50,445 nucleotides of DNA from Actinomyces sp. (GCA_018375675.1 JAHACW010000010.1:1-50445); one strand, 5' to 3'; positions 16,805 to 26,709 are shown, numbered from the stretch's first letter. Program-made: numbers and translations. Notes: generated by a model from the sequence alone, not told the origin.

Positions 16805-18642
16805 CGGCTCCTCCTGCGCTCCTGCATGCGCGAGCCCCACGATGTCTGCGTGCGGGCCTCGATCGCGCGGCGCTGATCGCGGTACATGCGATCCACCAGG
16901 TCGCGCTCGGATACCCAGCCGACGACTCGTCGATCCTCATCCACCACGGGCAGAGACTGCAAGCCCGTGCGCCGCAGCGCCCCGAGAACCTCGGACGGGG
17001 GAGCGGAGGCTGCCACGGCCTCGTCGATGAGAGGCAAATCCGACAGGGGAGCGTCGAGCGAGCCATCCTCCTGCGTGAGCTCGGCCAGACGCAGCGACGA
17101 CACGAGGCCGACGAAGCGGCGCTCCTCGTTCACGACGGGCAGCACCGTCTCCTTCGTGCGGCGCAGGGCGGCGATCGCCGATGCCGCGCTCGCCCGGCAC
17201 GAGAGCGTCTCGGGAGCCTCCGTCATCCACTGGGAGGCCGCGCGAGTGCCGAGCAGCGTCCCCTCGACCGGGTCGTCGAGGACGTCGCCGCGCCGGCGCA
17301 GCTTCTCCGTGTAGATCGTCGCGCGGGTCAGGAAACGCGAGGCGCCCGTCGCGATCACGACCGCGAGCATCATTGGCAGGATCAGCGAGAACTGGCCGGT
17401 CATCTCCACGATGATGAGCACCGCCGTCATGGGGGCGCGCGCGGCACCCGCGAAGGCGGCTCCCATGCCCACTACGGCGAAGACACCGACGGGAGAATCC
17501 GACACGGGAGAGACGAGGCCTCCGAAGGCGGCGCCCGCCATCGCGCCAATGAACAGCGTGGGCGCGAAGACGCCGCCCGAACCGCCCATACCAATCGTGA
17601 ATGACGTGAACACAGCGCGGCCCAGCATGAGGGCCAGCAGGAACGCGATCGAGTACTTCCCCGCGATCGCCTCCTCCTCAAGCGGATAGCCCGAGCCAAA
17701 CATGTAGGGGAAAGCAACGAGAGCCGCGCCGAGGGCAAGGCCAAGTACACCGGGACGCGCCCACTCCGGCAGGTGGGTGCGTGCCCACAGCCAGTCGATC
17801 GCGTCCTCCGAGGCGTACAGGAGCTTCGAGAACCCGAGGCCGCACAGCCCCGCAACGAGGCCGAGGAGCGCCACCCACCAGATGTCCGACATTGATGCGA
17901 ATGTCAGGTTGTCGGCGACGCGAATGACCATCTCGTCGCCCTGCAGGATGCGCGCGACCACCGACGAGGTGACGGCTGAGAGCACGACGAAGCCGAAGGT
18001 CTCGGCCGTGAACTCGACGAGGATCACCTCGAGGGCGAACACCGCGCCCGCGAGGGGAGCGTGGAACGTGGCAGCGATGCCGGCCGCCGACCCGCACGAT
18101 GCCAACAGGACCACGCGGGAGACGGGCATACGCAGCCACGACGCGACAGTGGATCCCAGCGACGCGCCCACCTGCACGATCGGCCCCTCGCGTCCCGCGG
18201 ACCCGCCCGAGCCGATTGTCAGGGCCGAGGCCAGGATCTTCACGATGGCGACGCGCCCCGGGATGCGCCCACCCTTACGGCGCACCGCGAGCATAACCTC
18301 GGGGATGCCGTGCCCCTTCGCCGAGGGTGCGAAACGCTGGATGAGCGGCCCATACATCAGGCCGGCGATCGCGGGGGAGAGAAGCAGGAAGAGCCACGGT
18401 GCCCATCCCCACACGCCGTGCGACTGGCCGATGTGGGTCGTGTACTCGTCGAAGCCCGTGGAAACCCACGTCCACGCGCGAATCGCCAGGTTAAAGACGA
18501 CGGCTGCCGCGCCGACGACCGCGCCAACGAGTGCGGTGGCCACGCCGAGCAGGGAACGATGCGCAGCCACCGTATGGCCGAGGCGCAAGCGAGTCCCCGC
18601 AGCCGGTTCCTCTAGCTGCGGGGACTGACTCAGGGGTGTCAC
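16801..18642 (-). CDS. ClC chloride channel/antiporter with two C-terminal CBS domains
   Basis: A 613-residue ClC protein. The membrane domain (residues ~25-435) has GHGIPE (110-115), GREGP with gating Glu152, and GGVFAPTLFIG. Two CBS domains, likely nucleotide sensors, fill the C-terminus (residues ~460-590). At the helix position of the internal proton glutamate (E203 in E. coli ClC) this protein has Val206 after Glu205, and the usual Ser of GSGIP is His. It may therefore be a channel or have altered coupling. GTG 18642 overlaps the S9 peptidase stop (GTGA), suggesting an operon; upstream in-frame codons lack support. Confidence 0.87.
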   Translation of the reverse strand: MTPLSQSPQLEEPAAGTRLRLGHTVAAHRSLLGVATALVGAVVGAAAVVFNLAIRAWTWVSTGFDEYTTHIGQSHGVWGWAPWLFLLLSPAIAGLMYGPLIQRFAPSAKGHGIPEVMLAVRRKGGRIPGRVAIVKILASALTIGSGGSAGREGPIVQVGASLGSTVASWLRMPVSRVVLLASCGSAAGIAATFHAPLAGAVFALEVILVEFTAETFGFVVLSAVTSSVVARILQGDEMVIRVADNLTFASMSDIWWVALLGLVAGLCGLGFSKLLYASEDAIDWLWARTHLPEWARPGVLGLALGAALVAFPYMFGSGYPLEEEAIAGKYSIAFLLALMLGRAVFTSFTIGMGGSGGVFAPTLFIGAMAGAAFGGLVSPVSDSPVGVFAVVGMGAAFAGAARAPMTAVLIIVEMTGQFSLILPMMLAVVIATGASRFLTRATIYTEKLRRRGDVLDDPVEGTLLGTRAASQWMTEAPETLSCRASAASAIAALRRTKETVLPVVNEERRFVGLVSSLRLAELTQEDGSLDAPLSDLPLIDEAVAASAPPSEVLGALRRTGLQSLPVVDEDRRVVGWVSERDLVDRMYRDQRRAIEARTQTSWGSRMQERRRSR

Positions 18643-20639
18643 AGGTTTGCGATCTCCACGTGAATGGGGGCGTCGGTGGCGATGCCCCAGATGGTCCTGT
18701 AGAAGGCCAGCTCCGACTGCCACGCATCCTTGATGTTGATAGCCGAGCGGAAGCGGTGTCCCTCTCCCTGGTAGAGCTTGAGGGCGACCGCGTTGCCGTT
18801 GGCGCGCAGCGCCTCGTACATCTCCTGGGCCTGCGAGGCGGGAACGACCGGGTCGTCGGTGCCCTGCAGAAGCATGAGCGGCGCCTTAATATCACCGACA
18901 CGGTTGACGGGCGAGCGCTGCGCCCACACCGGGTCGGAGGTGTCATCGGTGCCGAGCAGAATCGCGTCGTAGTGCGACTCGAACTTGTGGCTGGTTTCCT
19001 TCAGCTTCACGAGGTCAGCGATGCCCGAGAACGACGCGCCGGCGGTAAACACATCGGAGGATGCAAGCGCGTTGAGCACGGTGAAACCACCCGAAGAACG
19101 ACCACGGATCGCGATTCGCTTCGGATCGACGCGGCCCAGATCAACAAGGTACTGGGCGCCGTCGACGCAGTCCTGAACGTCCATGACGCCCCAGTTGCCG
19201 TTGATGCGCTCACGGTAGGGACGGCCGAAGGACGTCGATCCGCGGAAGTTCACGTCCAGAACCGCAAAACCGCGGCTGGTCCAGTACTGGAAGGGAACCT
19301 GCAGGCCGGGGCGGGCTGCTTCAGTCGGTCCGCCGTGCACGTTGACGATGAGCGGGGGCAGTTCGCCCTCGGGGGCGGCGAACTCGGGGTTCACGGGCGC
19401 GTAGTAGAACCCGTGAGCCTCCTCGCCGTCCGAGGTCTTCCAGGTGAGCATCTCGGCCGTCGAGACGAGGGCGGTGGGCGCCTCGGCCTCGGACGAGGGA
19501 CGCAGCACCTTGGTCTTGCCACGCGACACCTCGATGATCGCGGGAGTGTGCGTCGCGGAATCCGCGAGGAAGACGACGCGGCCATCCGCAGCGGCGACGT
19601 TACCGATCGGCCACCAGCCGGTCGCCCACTCCTCGGCCATGCCGTTGTCGATGCGCACGGTACCGATGTGCCAGACCTGGTCCTCGGCCCACGAGCACAC
19701 GAGGTAGTCGTTGTCGTAGTTGTCGTAGGAGTGCAGGCCGAGCTGCCAGTGCGGGTGCGAGAACGCGTGAGGTCCCGGGTGCAGCGCGCGAGTGCGCAGA
19801 CGCGAGGTCCACGCGTTCAGGTCCTCGCCTTCCTGCCACACGAAGCCCTGGGTGCGGTACAGGTTCGCCCAGCCAGAGGAGTCATCCACGTGGATGAGAT
19901 CGCCGTCGAGCGTCCAGCGCGGCTCGTAGACGCATACGCCCGGGCGATCCACCAGGACGACCTCCTGATCGATGGTGCCCTCGAAGGTCAGGGAGGCGAC
20001 GCGCAGCTGAGAGTACGTCCACGGCATGTTCGGGTGGTTCCACGTGATCCAGGCGATCTTCGTTCCGTCGGGGGAGACCGTCGGCGCCTGAGCGAAGTCG
20101 GTGCCCTCGAAGACCGTGATGATCGCGCTGTCGTCGCGGGCGGCGGAGCCATCGAGAGGGATCGCGACGATCTTGTTGACGGGCTCGCCCGGGGCGGAGT
20201 GGTCCTCGGCCACCGCGTACACGAGGTCACGCACGTCGGCGATCCAGAAGTCGCCGTAGCGAACCTTCGATAGGGTCGTCAGGGGACGCACGACGCGGCG
20301 TGGATCGGCCGTATCAAAGGCGTAGACGCGGCCGTCGGTCTGATCGGAGAACACGATGACGCCGTGGTGAACGGCGTATGCCTTGCCGCCGTACTCGTGC
20401 ACGCGCGTGCCGACATCGGGCAGGCGGGAACCGTCGATGAGAGGCAGAACCTCGCCCGTTTCTCCCGTACCGCGACGGCGCAGCAGCGTCCCGCGTCCAC
20501 CCTGGCGCGGATGTCCCTCCACCCAGTAGGTGTCGGGTCCGTCGACGCGAACCTGGGAGAGCGTGACCGAACGGGCAGTGAAAGAATCACCCGAAATGGG
20601 GGACTTCCACAGGCCGTGGGGTGCGACGGTGACGGACAT
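18639..20639 (-). CDS. S9 family prolyl oligopeptidase-type serine peptidase
   Basis: A 666-residue protein with an N-terminal beta-propeller (residues ~20-400, repeated DG/W motifs) and a C-terminal alpha/beta-hydrolase. The nucleophile is Ser515 in GRSSGG; the Asp is in LLQGTDDPVVP and the His in GEGHRF. This matches dipeptidyl aminopeptidase/acylaminoacyl peptidases, which cleave short peptides. No signal peptide is seen, so it is cytoplasmic. AAGGAGG lies 5 nt before the ATG. The ClC gene follows with a 4-bp overlap. Confidence 0.88.
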   Translation of the reverse strand: MSVTVAPHGLWKSPISGDSFTARSVTLSQVRVDGPDTYWVEGHPRQGGRGTLLRRRGTGETGEVLPLIDGSRLPDVGTRVHEYGGKAYAVHHGVIVFSDQTDGRVYAFDTADPRRVVRPLTTLSKVRYGDFWIADVRDLVYAVAEDHSAPGEPVNKIVAIPLDGSAARDDSAIITVFEGTDFAQAPTVSPDGTKIAWITWNHPNMPWTYSQLRVASLTFEGTIDQEVVLVDRPGVCVYEPRWTLDGDLIHVDDSSGWANLYRTQGFVWQEGEDLNAWTSRLRTRALHPGPHAFSHPHWQLGLHSYDNYDNDYLVCSWAEDQVWHIGTVRIDNGMAEEWATGWWPIGNVAAADGRVVFLADSATHTPAIIEVSRGKTKVLRPSSEAEAPTALVSTAEMLTWKTSDGEEAHGFYYAPVNPEFAAPEGELPPLIVNVHGGPTEAARPGLQVPFQYWTSRGFAVLDVNFRGSTSFGRPYRERINGNWGVMDVQDCVDGAQYLVDLGRVDPKRIAIRGRSSGGFTVLNALASSDVFTAGASFSGIADLVKLKETSHKFESHYDAILLGTDDTSDPVWAQRSPVNRVGDIKAPLMLLQGTDDPVVPASQAQEMYEALRANGNAVALKLYQGEGHRFRSAINIKDAWQSELAFYRTIWGIATDAPIHVEIANL

Positions 20640-20760
20640 AGTGCCTCCTTAAGCGGTACGGCGAGCCAACACCACCTATCTTAGTGCGCGCGCTTGTCGC
20701 CTGCGCGGGCCGAACGTGCCTGACATGCACTTTGATCTGTAGATGAGACGCTCGGGCAAC

Positions 20761-20766
20761 TACACT
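20761..20766 (+). promoter_or_regulatory. -10 box of dxs, probably leaderless mRNA
   Basis: TACACT ends 7 nt before the dxs ATG (20774) and no Shine-Dalgarno sequence is present, as expected if transcription starts at the start codon. A -35 is unclear (TGTAGA at 17-bp spacing; TTGATC at 23). Confidence 0.45.
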
Positions 20767-20773
20767 GGTTCTT

Positions 20774-22675
20774 ATGTCTGGAACACGAGAGTCACGCGAC
20801 CTGCTGTCGCGCTGCAGCGCACCGCGGGAGCTGCGTCGCCTGGAACGCGAGCAGCTGGACGAATTGGCCGCGGAAATTCGCGCGTTCCTGATTGACAACG
20901 TATCGCGCACGGGCGGGCACCTGGGCCCGAACCTGGGCGTCGTCGAGCTGACGATCGGCCTGCACCGGGTGTTCCGCTCCCCGCAGGACACGATCATTTT
21001 TGACACTGGCCACCAGGCGTACGTGCATAAGCTCCTCACGGGACGTCAGGATTTCTCGTCGCTGCGTTGCCCGGGTGGCCTGTCTGGCTACCCGTCGCGC
21101 GGTGAGTCTGAGCACGACGTCGTAGAGTCCTCGCACGCGTCGGCATCGATCGCGTGGGTGGATGGTATCTCGCGTGAGAAGCATCGCCAGGGAGATCGCA
21201 CCTGGACCGTGGGTGTCATCGGCGATGGCGCGCTGACGGGAGGTCTCGCCTGGGAGGCGCTGAACAACATCGCGACGGCGAAAAACCGCCGCATCATGAT
21301 CATTGTCAACGACAACGGTCGTTCCTATGCGCCGACGATCGGCGGTCTTGCGGCTCACCTGGACGCGCTGCGCACTTCTGTCAGATACGAGAAGGCCCTG
21401 GCGTGGGGCAAACAGCACCTGCTGAGCCACGGTACGCCGGGACGCGCGGCCTACGACGCGCTGCATGGCCTGAAGTCGGGCATTAAGGACGCGCTGATGC
21501 CCCAGGTCATGTTCGAGGACCTGGGCCTGAAGTACATCGGCCCTGTGAACGGCCACGACATCGCGGCGGTTGAGACTGCTCTGCGCCGCGGTCGCTCCCT
21601 CGACGAGCCGGTCCTCGTCCACATGATCACCGAAAAGGGCCGCGGTTACACGCCGGCCGAGGAAGACATCGCTGATCGCTTCCACGCGGTTGGCCCGATT
21701 CATCCCGAGACCGGTCTCCCGGTGGCCCCCGAGCGCTTCGGGTGGACGGGTGTCTTCGCTGACGAGATCTGTGCTCAGGCGGCCAAACGTGATGACATCG
21801 TCGGCATTACGGCTGCGATGATGCGTCCCGTGGGACTTGGCCCCATGCACGAGGCATACCCGGGTCGTGTGATCGACGTCGGCATCGCCGAAGCCGAGGC
21901 CGTCGCCTCTGCCGCCGGCATGGCCTACCAGGGCGCACACCCCGTCGTGGCGCTCTACGCGACCTTCCTGAACCGCGGCTTTGACCAGCTTCTCATGGAC
22001 GTCGCCCTCCACCGCGCGGGCGTCACTGTCGTGCTGGACCGCGCGGGTGTGACGGGCGCGGACGGCGCCTCGCATAACGGCGTCTGGGACATTGCGATGT
22101 GCTCGATGATCCCGGGCCTGCGTTTGGCGGCTCCCCGCGACGAGGAGACGCTGCGTGCGCGCCTTCGGGAGGCTCTCGACGTCGATGACGCTCCCACCGT
22201 CATCCGGTACCGCAAGGGGGCGCTGCCCGAGCCCATGCCGGCGCTGCGCAGCGTCGGGGGAGTGGACATTCTCTTCGACGAGGCAGTGGCTGATTCATCC
22301 GCTCGGGTGCTCATCGTGGGCACCGGCGCCTGTGCGCCCGATGCGATTGAGGCTGCGCGCCGCCTGGCTGCTGACGGAGTGAGCGTCACGGTCGCTGATC
22401 CGCAGTGGATGATCCCCATCTGTCCGGAGCTTGCGACGCTGGCCCATGACTACGACTGCGTCGTGAGTGTCGAGGATGGCATCGTTCAGGGCGGTTTCGG
22501 CTGGGCGCTGCGCGACGCGGTGGCAGAGGCGGGCGTGCCCGTGCGCTGCCTGGGCGTGCCGCAGGGATTCCCCGAGCATGGTGACCGCGCGGCCATGATC
22601 GCGCAGTTCGGCTTCGACGCCGACGGTATCGAACACGCGGCCCGCGGGCTCGTCGAGCGAGTCGCGAAACGTTAA
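20774..22675 (+). CDS. dxs: 1-deoxy-D-xylulose-5-phosphate synthase
   Basis: A 633-residue thiamine-diphosphate enzyme that condenses pyruvate and glyceraldehyde 3-phosphate, the first step of the MEP isoprenoid pathway. Family marks are GGHLGPNLGVVELTI, the TPP motif GDGALTGG...NDN (residues ~154-180), FDTGHQAYVHK, the transketolase pyrimidine-binding domain (DVGIAEAEAV) and the C-terminal domain (SVEDGIVQGGFG). The length is normal. It is monocistronic: divergent from the S9 peptidase, convergent with RNase D and separated from it by 10 bp with no obvious terminator. Confidence 0.95.
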   Translation: MSGTRESRDLLSRCSAPRELRRLEREQLDELAAEIRAFLIDNVSRTGGHLGPNLGVVELTIGLHRVFRSPQDTIIFDTGHQAYVHKLLTGRQDFSSLRCPGGLSGYPSRGESEHDVVESSHASASIAWVDGISREKHRQGDRTWTVGVIGDGALTGGLAWEALNNIATAKNRRIMIIVNDNGRSYAPTIGGLAAHLDALRTSVRYEKALAWGKQHLLSHGTPGRAAYDALHGLKSGIKDALMPQVMFEDLGLKYIGPVNGHDIAAVETALRRGRSLDEPVLVHMITEKGRGYTPAEEDIADRFHAVGPIHPETGLPVAPERFGWTGVFADEICAQAAKRDDIVGITAAMMRPVGLGPMHEAYPGRVIDVGIAEAEAVASAAGMAYQGAHPVVALYATFLNRGFDQLLMDVALHRAGVTVVLDRAGVTGADGASHNGVWDIAMCSMIPGLRLAAPRDEETLRARLREALDVDDAPTVIRYRKGALPEPMPALRSVGGVDILFDEAVADSSARVLIVGTGACAPDAIEAARRLAADGVSVTVADPQWMIPICPELATLAHDYDCVVSVEDGIVQGGFGWALRDAVAEAGVPVRCLGVPQGFPEHGDRAAMIAQFGFDADGIEHAARGLVERVAKR

Positions 22676-22685
22676 AGCCTAGGAA

Positions 22686-23930
22686 TTAGACGCCGAGAGC
22701 GTCGCAAATCGGGTCGAGCGTGAGATCGATCTGCCAGTCGCGCGCACCGCGATTGACCATACGTTCCTCGACCTCATCGCCCGACGGGCGTGACGGATCC
22801 AGGGGAGCCCACGCGAGGTAGCGCTGCACCTGGGGAGCGAGCACAACCTCGGGTGCCAGACCGAGACTCGACGCAACCGAAGCGACCGCGTGACGTACCG
22901 TTCCCAGTCGTGCGGCCGAGGCCTCGTCAATGCGATTCCAGTGGCGCGGTTCCGGGATTGAACCCGGCTGCACGGGCTTGCGTTTGGGAGGCAGCTCGTC
23001 CTCCGTCATGGCGGCCACACTGGCGAGGGCTCGCATCCACTCGTCCTCGTACTGGCGGGCGACGGGGGAGCGGAACTCGCTGATGCTCATGAGCGCGCGC
23101 TTGTTGCGCGGAGGATTCGAGGCCGCGCGCACGAGGGCGGCGTTACGGACGAGGCGGCCGGGGCTGAGGTCGATGCGCTGGGCGATCGATTCGCGTGTCT
23201 CCCATAGGGCCTTGAGGACCGCGAGGCCGCGGCGAGAACGGATCTTTCCCGCGCCGGGAACGGAACGCCAGCGATCCGGCTTCGGGCCGGGAGGAGTCAC
23301 CGACAGAGCGTACGCGAACTCCTGCTGCGCCCACTCCCAACGACCCATCTCATCGAGCCGCTTCGAGAGGCGGTAGTAGAGCTCCGTCAACAGTTCAACG
23401 TCGAGGGCTGCGTAGCGCAGCCACTCCTTCGGCAGGGGACGCACCGACCAATCCGAGGCCTGGTGATCCTTGACGAGGCCCAGGCCGAGCACCTGCTCGG
23501 CGACTGCCGCCAGCCCGAAACGCTCCAGGCCAATGAGGCGCGCCGCGATCTCCGTGTCGAACAGGGCCGAGGGGCGCAGCCCAACCTGGCGCAGATTCGG
23601 CAGATCCTGCAAACAATCGTGCAACAGCCACACGTCCTCCACGCCCGGCTGCAGCACGGACAAGTCCGGCAGCGCGTGTGTGTCGATCAGGAAGGTCCCC
23701 ACGTCCTCGCGGCGAATCTGCACGAGGTAAGGATCGGAGCCGTAGCGGAAGCCCTGAGCGCGCTCGACGTCCAGGGCGATGGGGGTTGAACCGGCGCTCA
23801 GTGCGCGAGCCGCAGCCTCAAGATCCTTCTGGGTATCAATGACGGCGGGGGTACCCCCACGCGGCTGCGCAATGAGCTCCGGATTATCCGTATCGCCCTG
23901 CGGCAAACCGCCGCCATTGTTGACCAGCAC
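22686..23930 (-). CDS. Ribonuclease D-like 3'-5' exonuclease with HRDC domain
   Basis: A 414-residue DEDD exonuclease. Exo I is ALDVERA, Exo II contains LLHDCLQDLPNL, and Exo III is YAALDVELL (Y-x3-D), all within residues ~50-200. An HRDC domain follows (~residues 235-310, RGLAVLKALWETRE). RNase D enzymes trim the 3' ends of tRNA and other stable RNAs. The C-terminal ~100 residues form a second helical region typical of actinobacterial members. The GTG start is 6 nt after GAAGGAG, on the stop codon of DUF3000; the DUF3000-RNase D pairing is usual in actinobacteria. Confidence 0.88.
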   Translation of the reverse strand: MLVNNGGGLPQGDTDNPELIAQPRGGTPAVIDTQKDLEAAARALSAGSTPIALDVERAQGFRYGSDPYLVQIRREDVGTFLIDTHALPDLSVLQPGVEDVWLLHDCLQDLPNLRQVGLRPSALFDTEIAARLIGLERFGLAAVAEQVLGLGLVKDHQASDWSVRPLPKEWLRYAALDVELLTELYYRLSKRLDEMGRWEWAQQEFAYALSVTPPGPKPDRWRSVPGAGKIRSRRGLAVLKALWETRESIAQRIDLSPGRLVRNAALVRAASNPPRNKRALMSISEFRSPVARQYEDEWMRALASVAAMTEDELPPKRKPVQPGSIPEPRHWNRIDEASAARLGTVRHAVASVASSLGLAPEVVLAPQVQRYLAWAPLDPSRPSGDEVEERMVNRGARDWQIDLTLDPICDALGV

Positions 23931-24485
23931 TCAGACTCCTTCGAGATGACGGGTAGGGACGATCCCTGCCGTCCGACGCATGACATCCGCCCAACCGGAC
24001 AGATGCTCACCAAGATACTCACTGTTGGGCGTCCACGAGGCGCGCACATCGACGAACAGCGACGATCCTCGTAGTTCAAGCCCACCGAAGGCCTCGCTCA
24101 TTTCGCGCGTCACCGTGCCCGTGATGTCATGGAATCCAGCTCCCGCAGTCTCCAGGCAATCGAGCATCCAGCCCCACACGCCCTCCGATAGCATCGGGTC
24201 GCCGATCATCTCGGCATCGACTTGCGCGCGCAGCTGACAGACGATTCGGAACGTACCGTTCCAGCCGATCTGCTCCACGGGGTCGTGCAGGATGACCATG
24301 CGACCAGTCGACAGGGGCTGTCCGGCCTCGTCCTCGTCCGTGGTTCGCATCGCGAGCGCCGCCGTAAAGGGCGCCAAACGACGAGGTGGGGGAACTTCCT
24401 CGAGGAGTATGTGCGCCAGGTGGTCCGCCTGTCGCAGGGACAGCAGAGCCCGCATAAACTCCTCGGGCACCGCGTTTTCATTCAC
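23931..24485 (-). CDS. DUF3000 family protein
   Basis: A 184-residue soluble protein of the DUF3000 family, found mainly in actinobacteria and of unknown function. It shows EEFMRALLSLRQA, APFTAALAM, GRMVILHDPVEQ and ASWTPNSEYLGEHLSGWADVM. No catalytic residues can be named. It starts at GTG with no clear Shine-Dalgarno site and is immediately followed by the RNase D gene, so the two are probably co-expressed. Confidence 0.85.
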   Translation of the reverse strand: MNENAVPEEFMRALLSLRQADHLAHILLEEVPPPRRLAPFTAALAMRTTDEDEAGQPLSTGRMVILHDPVEQIGWNGTFRIVCQLRAQVDAEMIGDPMLSEGVWGWMLDCLETAGAGFHDITGTVTREMSEAFGGLELRGSSLFVDVRASWTPNSEYLGEHLSGWADVMRRTAGIVPTRHLEGV

Positions 24486-24573
24486 AAATCAAATCGTACG
24501 GGTGTCCATACGCCTTTTGGTCCAGACGCGCCGCCAACCTTCATGTCGATAAATAGCGGGTACGCGTAGCTCA

Positions 24574-26709
24574 TCACGGTCGATGTTGCTCCGGCGATTC
24601 TAGGCGGCGGGGGTTGCGCAGGATGAATGAGGTGCGCGGTCCGACGTGCACGATGTCGCCTGAGTGGTACTCGTCGCGATCATCGTCGCCTGCCGTGTCG
24701 ACGACGGTGTGCCAGATATGCCCATACTTCGCGTCAGGGAGCGTGAAATCGACCGGCTCCGGAGCGGCGTTGAGCAGCAGTAGGAAATCATCGTCGAGGA
24801 TGCGGCGACCGTTCGCGTCGGGCTCACGGATGGCATCGCCGTTGTAGAAGACCATCGTCGAGCGAGCCCACGGCTGGTTCCATTCCTCTTCCGTCATGTG
24901 CGTGCCCGCCGGGGTGAACCACTCGATCTCGCCGAGCTCGGACTCACCGCCGCGCTTCGCGGGACCCTCCAGGAAACGCCGGCGGCGCATCACCGGGTGA
25001 TCGCGTCGCAGGTGAATGAGGTGGCGGGTGAAACGCAGGAGCTTGTAGTCGTGCTCATTCAAATCCCAGTTGATCCACGAGAGCTCGTTGTCCTGGCAGT
25101 ACACGTTGTTGTTGCCCCGCTGGGTTCGGCCCAGCTCGTCGCCGTGGGCGATCATCGGCACGCCCTGCGAGAACATGAGGGTCGTCAGGAAGTTGCGCTG
25201 CTGGCGGTAGCGCAGTTCGATGATTTCCTCGTCATCCGTGTCGCCCTCGACGCCGCAGTTCCACGAACGGTTGTCGTTCGCGCCGTCCGCCCCGCCCTCG
25301 AGGTTCGCCTCGTTGTGCTTTTCGTTGTACGAGACGAGGTCGCGCAACGTGAAGCCATCGTGGGCGATGACGAAGTTGATGGACGCCATGGGCTTGCGAC
25401 CGGTAGTGCCGTAGAGGTCGGAGGAGCCTGCCAGGCGGGAGGCGAAGTCAGGGAGTGAGGAGAACTCGCCGCGCCAGAAGTCGCGCACGGTGTCGCGATA
25501 CCTGCCATTCCATTCGGACCACAGGGGAGGGAAACCGCCGACCTGGTAGCCGTCCGCACCCACGTCCCACGGCTCCGCGATGAGCTTGACCTGCGAGACC
25601 ACGGGGTCCTGGTGGATGAGATCGAAGAATGCGGAGAGTCGGTCGACCTCGGCGAACTGGCGAGCCAGGGTGGAGGCAAGATCGAAGCGGAAGCCGTCCA
25701 CGTGCATCTCCGTCACCCAGTAGCGCAGCGAGTCCATGATGAGCTGAAGGACCTGCGGAGAGCTCATGAGGAGGGAATTGCCCGTGCCTGTCGTGTCGAA
25801 GTAGTGTTGACGATCCCCGTCGACGAGGCGGTAGTAGGAGGGATTGTCGATGCCGCGGAATGACAGAGTCGGGCCCATGTGGTTGCCCTCTGCCGTGTGG
25901 TTGTAAACGACGTCGAGGATGACCTCGATGTTAGCCGCGTGTAGGGCCTTGACCATCGCCTTGAACTCGGAAACCTGTGCGCCGGGGTCCTTTGTAGCCG
26001 CGTAACCGTTGTGTGGGGCGAAGTAGCCGATCGTGTTGTAGCCCCAGTAGTTTGACAATCCCTTGGCCTGCAGCGTCGTATCGTTCGTGAACTGCTGGAT
26101 CGGCATGAGTTCGACCGTGGTGATGCCGAGCTTCGTCAGGTGCTCGATAATCGCCGGGTGCGCCATGCCGGCGTAGGTGCCGCGCAGCTCCTCTGGGATT
26201 TCTGGGTGGCGCATCGTCATGCCCTTGATGTGGGCCTCGTAGATGATCGACTCGGAGTAGTCGTGGCCCGGGCTGCGGTCGCCCTCCCAGTCGAAGAAGG
26301 GGTTGACGACAACGGAGTGCATTGTCGCGTCGGCGGAATCGCCGCCCTTGAGCGTAAGGGGATCATCCACCTGATAAGAAAGGAGGTCGAGAGAATCTTT
26401 CAGCTGGCCCTCGATCGCCTTCGCGTAAGGGTCAAGGAGGAGCTTCGAAGGGTCGCAACGCAAACCGTTCTGGGGATCCCAGGGTCCGTCGATGCGGTAG
26501 CCGTAACGCTGGCCGGCGCGCACCTGTGGGACATAGACATGCCACACGTAGGCATCGACCTCCGTCATGGGGATGCGCATTTCGTTGAGGTCGTCGTCCA
26601 AGAGGCACAGCGTCACAGACGTTGCGACCGAGGAGTAGATCGCGAAGTTAGTTCCGGTTCCGTCAAAGGTGGCACCCAGGGGGTAGGCCTTGCCAGGTCG
26701 CGTTTCCAT
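24574..26709 (-). CDS. glgX: Glycogen debranching enzyme GlgX
   Basis: A 711-residue GH13 isoamylase-type enzyme that removes alpha-1,6 branches from glycogen or limit dextrin. The N-terminus carries an early-set CBM48 domain (residues ~10-110, GTNFAIYSS). The (beta/alpha)8 domain has DVVYNHTAEGN, the nucleophile Asp343 in GFRFDLAS, EPWDVG (acid/base Glu) and IAHDGFTLRD. Length and order match GlgX. It lies alone between DUF3000 and the tRNA cluster; other glycogen genes (glgC, glgA) are at the far end of the window. Confidence 0.93.
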   Translation of the reverse strand: METRPGKAYPLGATFDGTGTNFAIYSSVATSVTLCLLDDDLNEMRIPMTEVDAYVWHVYVPQVRAGQRYGYRIDGPWDPQNGLRCDPSKLLLDPYAKAIEGQLKDSLDLLSYQVDDPLTLKGGDSADATMHSVVVNPFFDWEGDRSPGHDYSESIIYEAHIKGMTMRHPEIPEELRGTYAGMAHPAIIEHLTKLGITTVELMPIQQFTNDTTLQAKGLSNYWGYNTIGYFAPHNGYAATKDPGAQVSEFKAMVKALHAANIEVILDVVYNHTAEGNHMGPTLSFRGIDNPSYYRLVDGDRQHYFDTTGTGNSLLMSSPQVLQLIMDSLRYWVTEMHVDGFRFDLASTLARQFAEVDRLSAFFDLIHQDPVVSQVKLIAEPWDVGADGYQVGGFPPLWSEWNGRYRDTVRDFWRGEFSSLPDFASRLAGSSDLYGTTGRKPMASINFVIAHDGFTLRDLVSYNEKHNEANLEGGADGANDNRSWNCGVEGDTDDEEIIELRYRQQRNFLTTLMFSQGVPMIAHGDELGRTQRGNNNVYCQDNELSWINWDLNEHDYKLLRFTRHLIHLRRDHPVMRRRRFLEGPAKRGGESELGEIEWFTPAGTHMTEEEWNQPWARSTMVFYNGDAIREPDANGRRILDDDFLLLLNAAPEPVDFTLPDAKYGHIWHTVVDTAGDDDRDEYHSGDIVHVGPRTSFILRNPRRLESPEQHRP

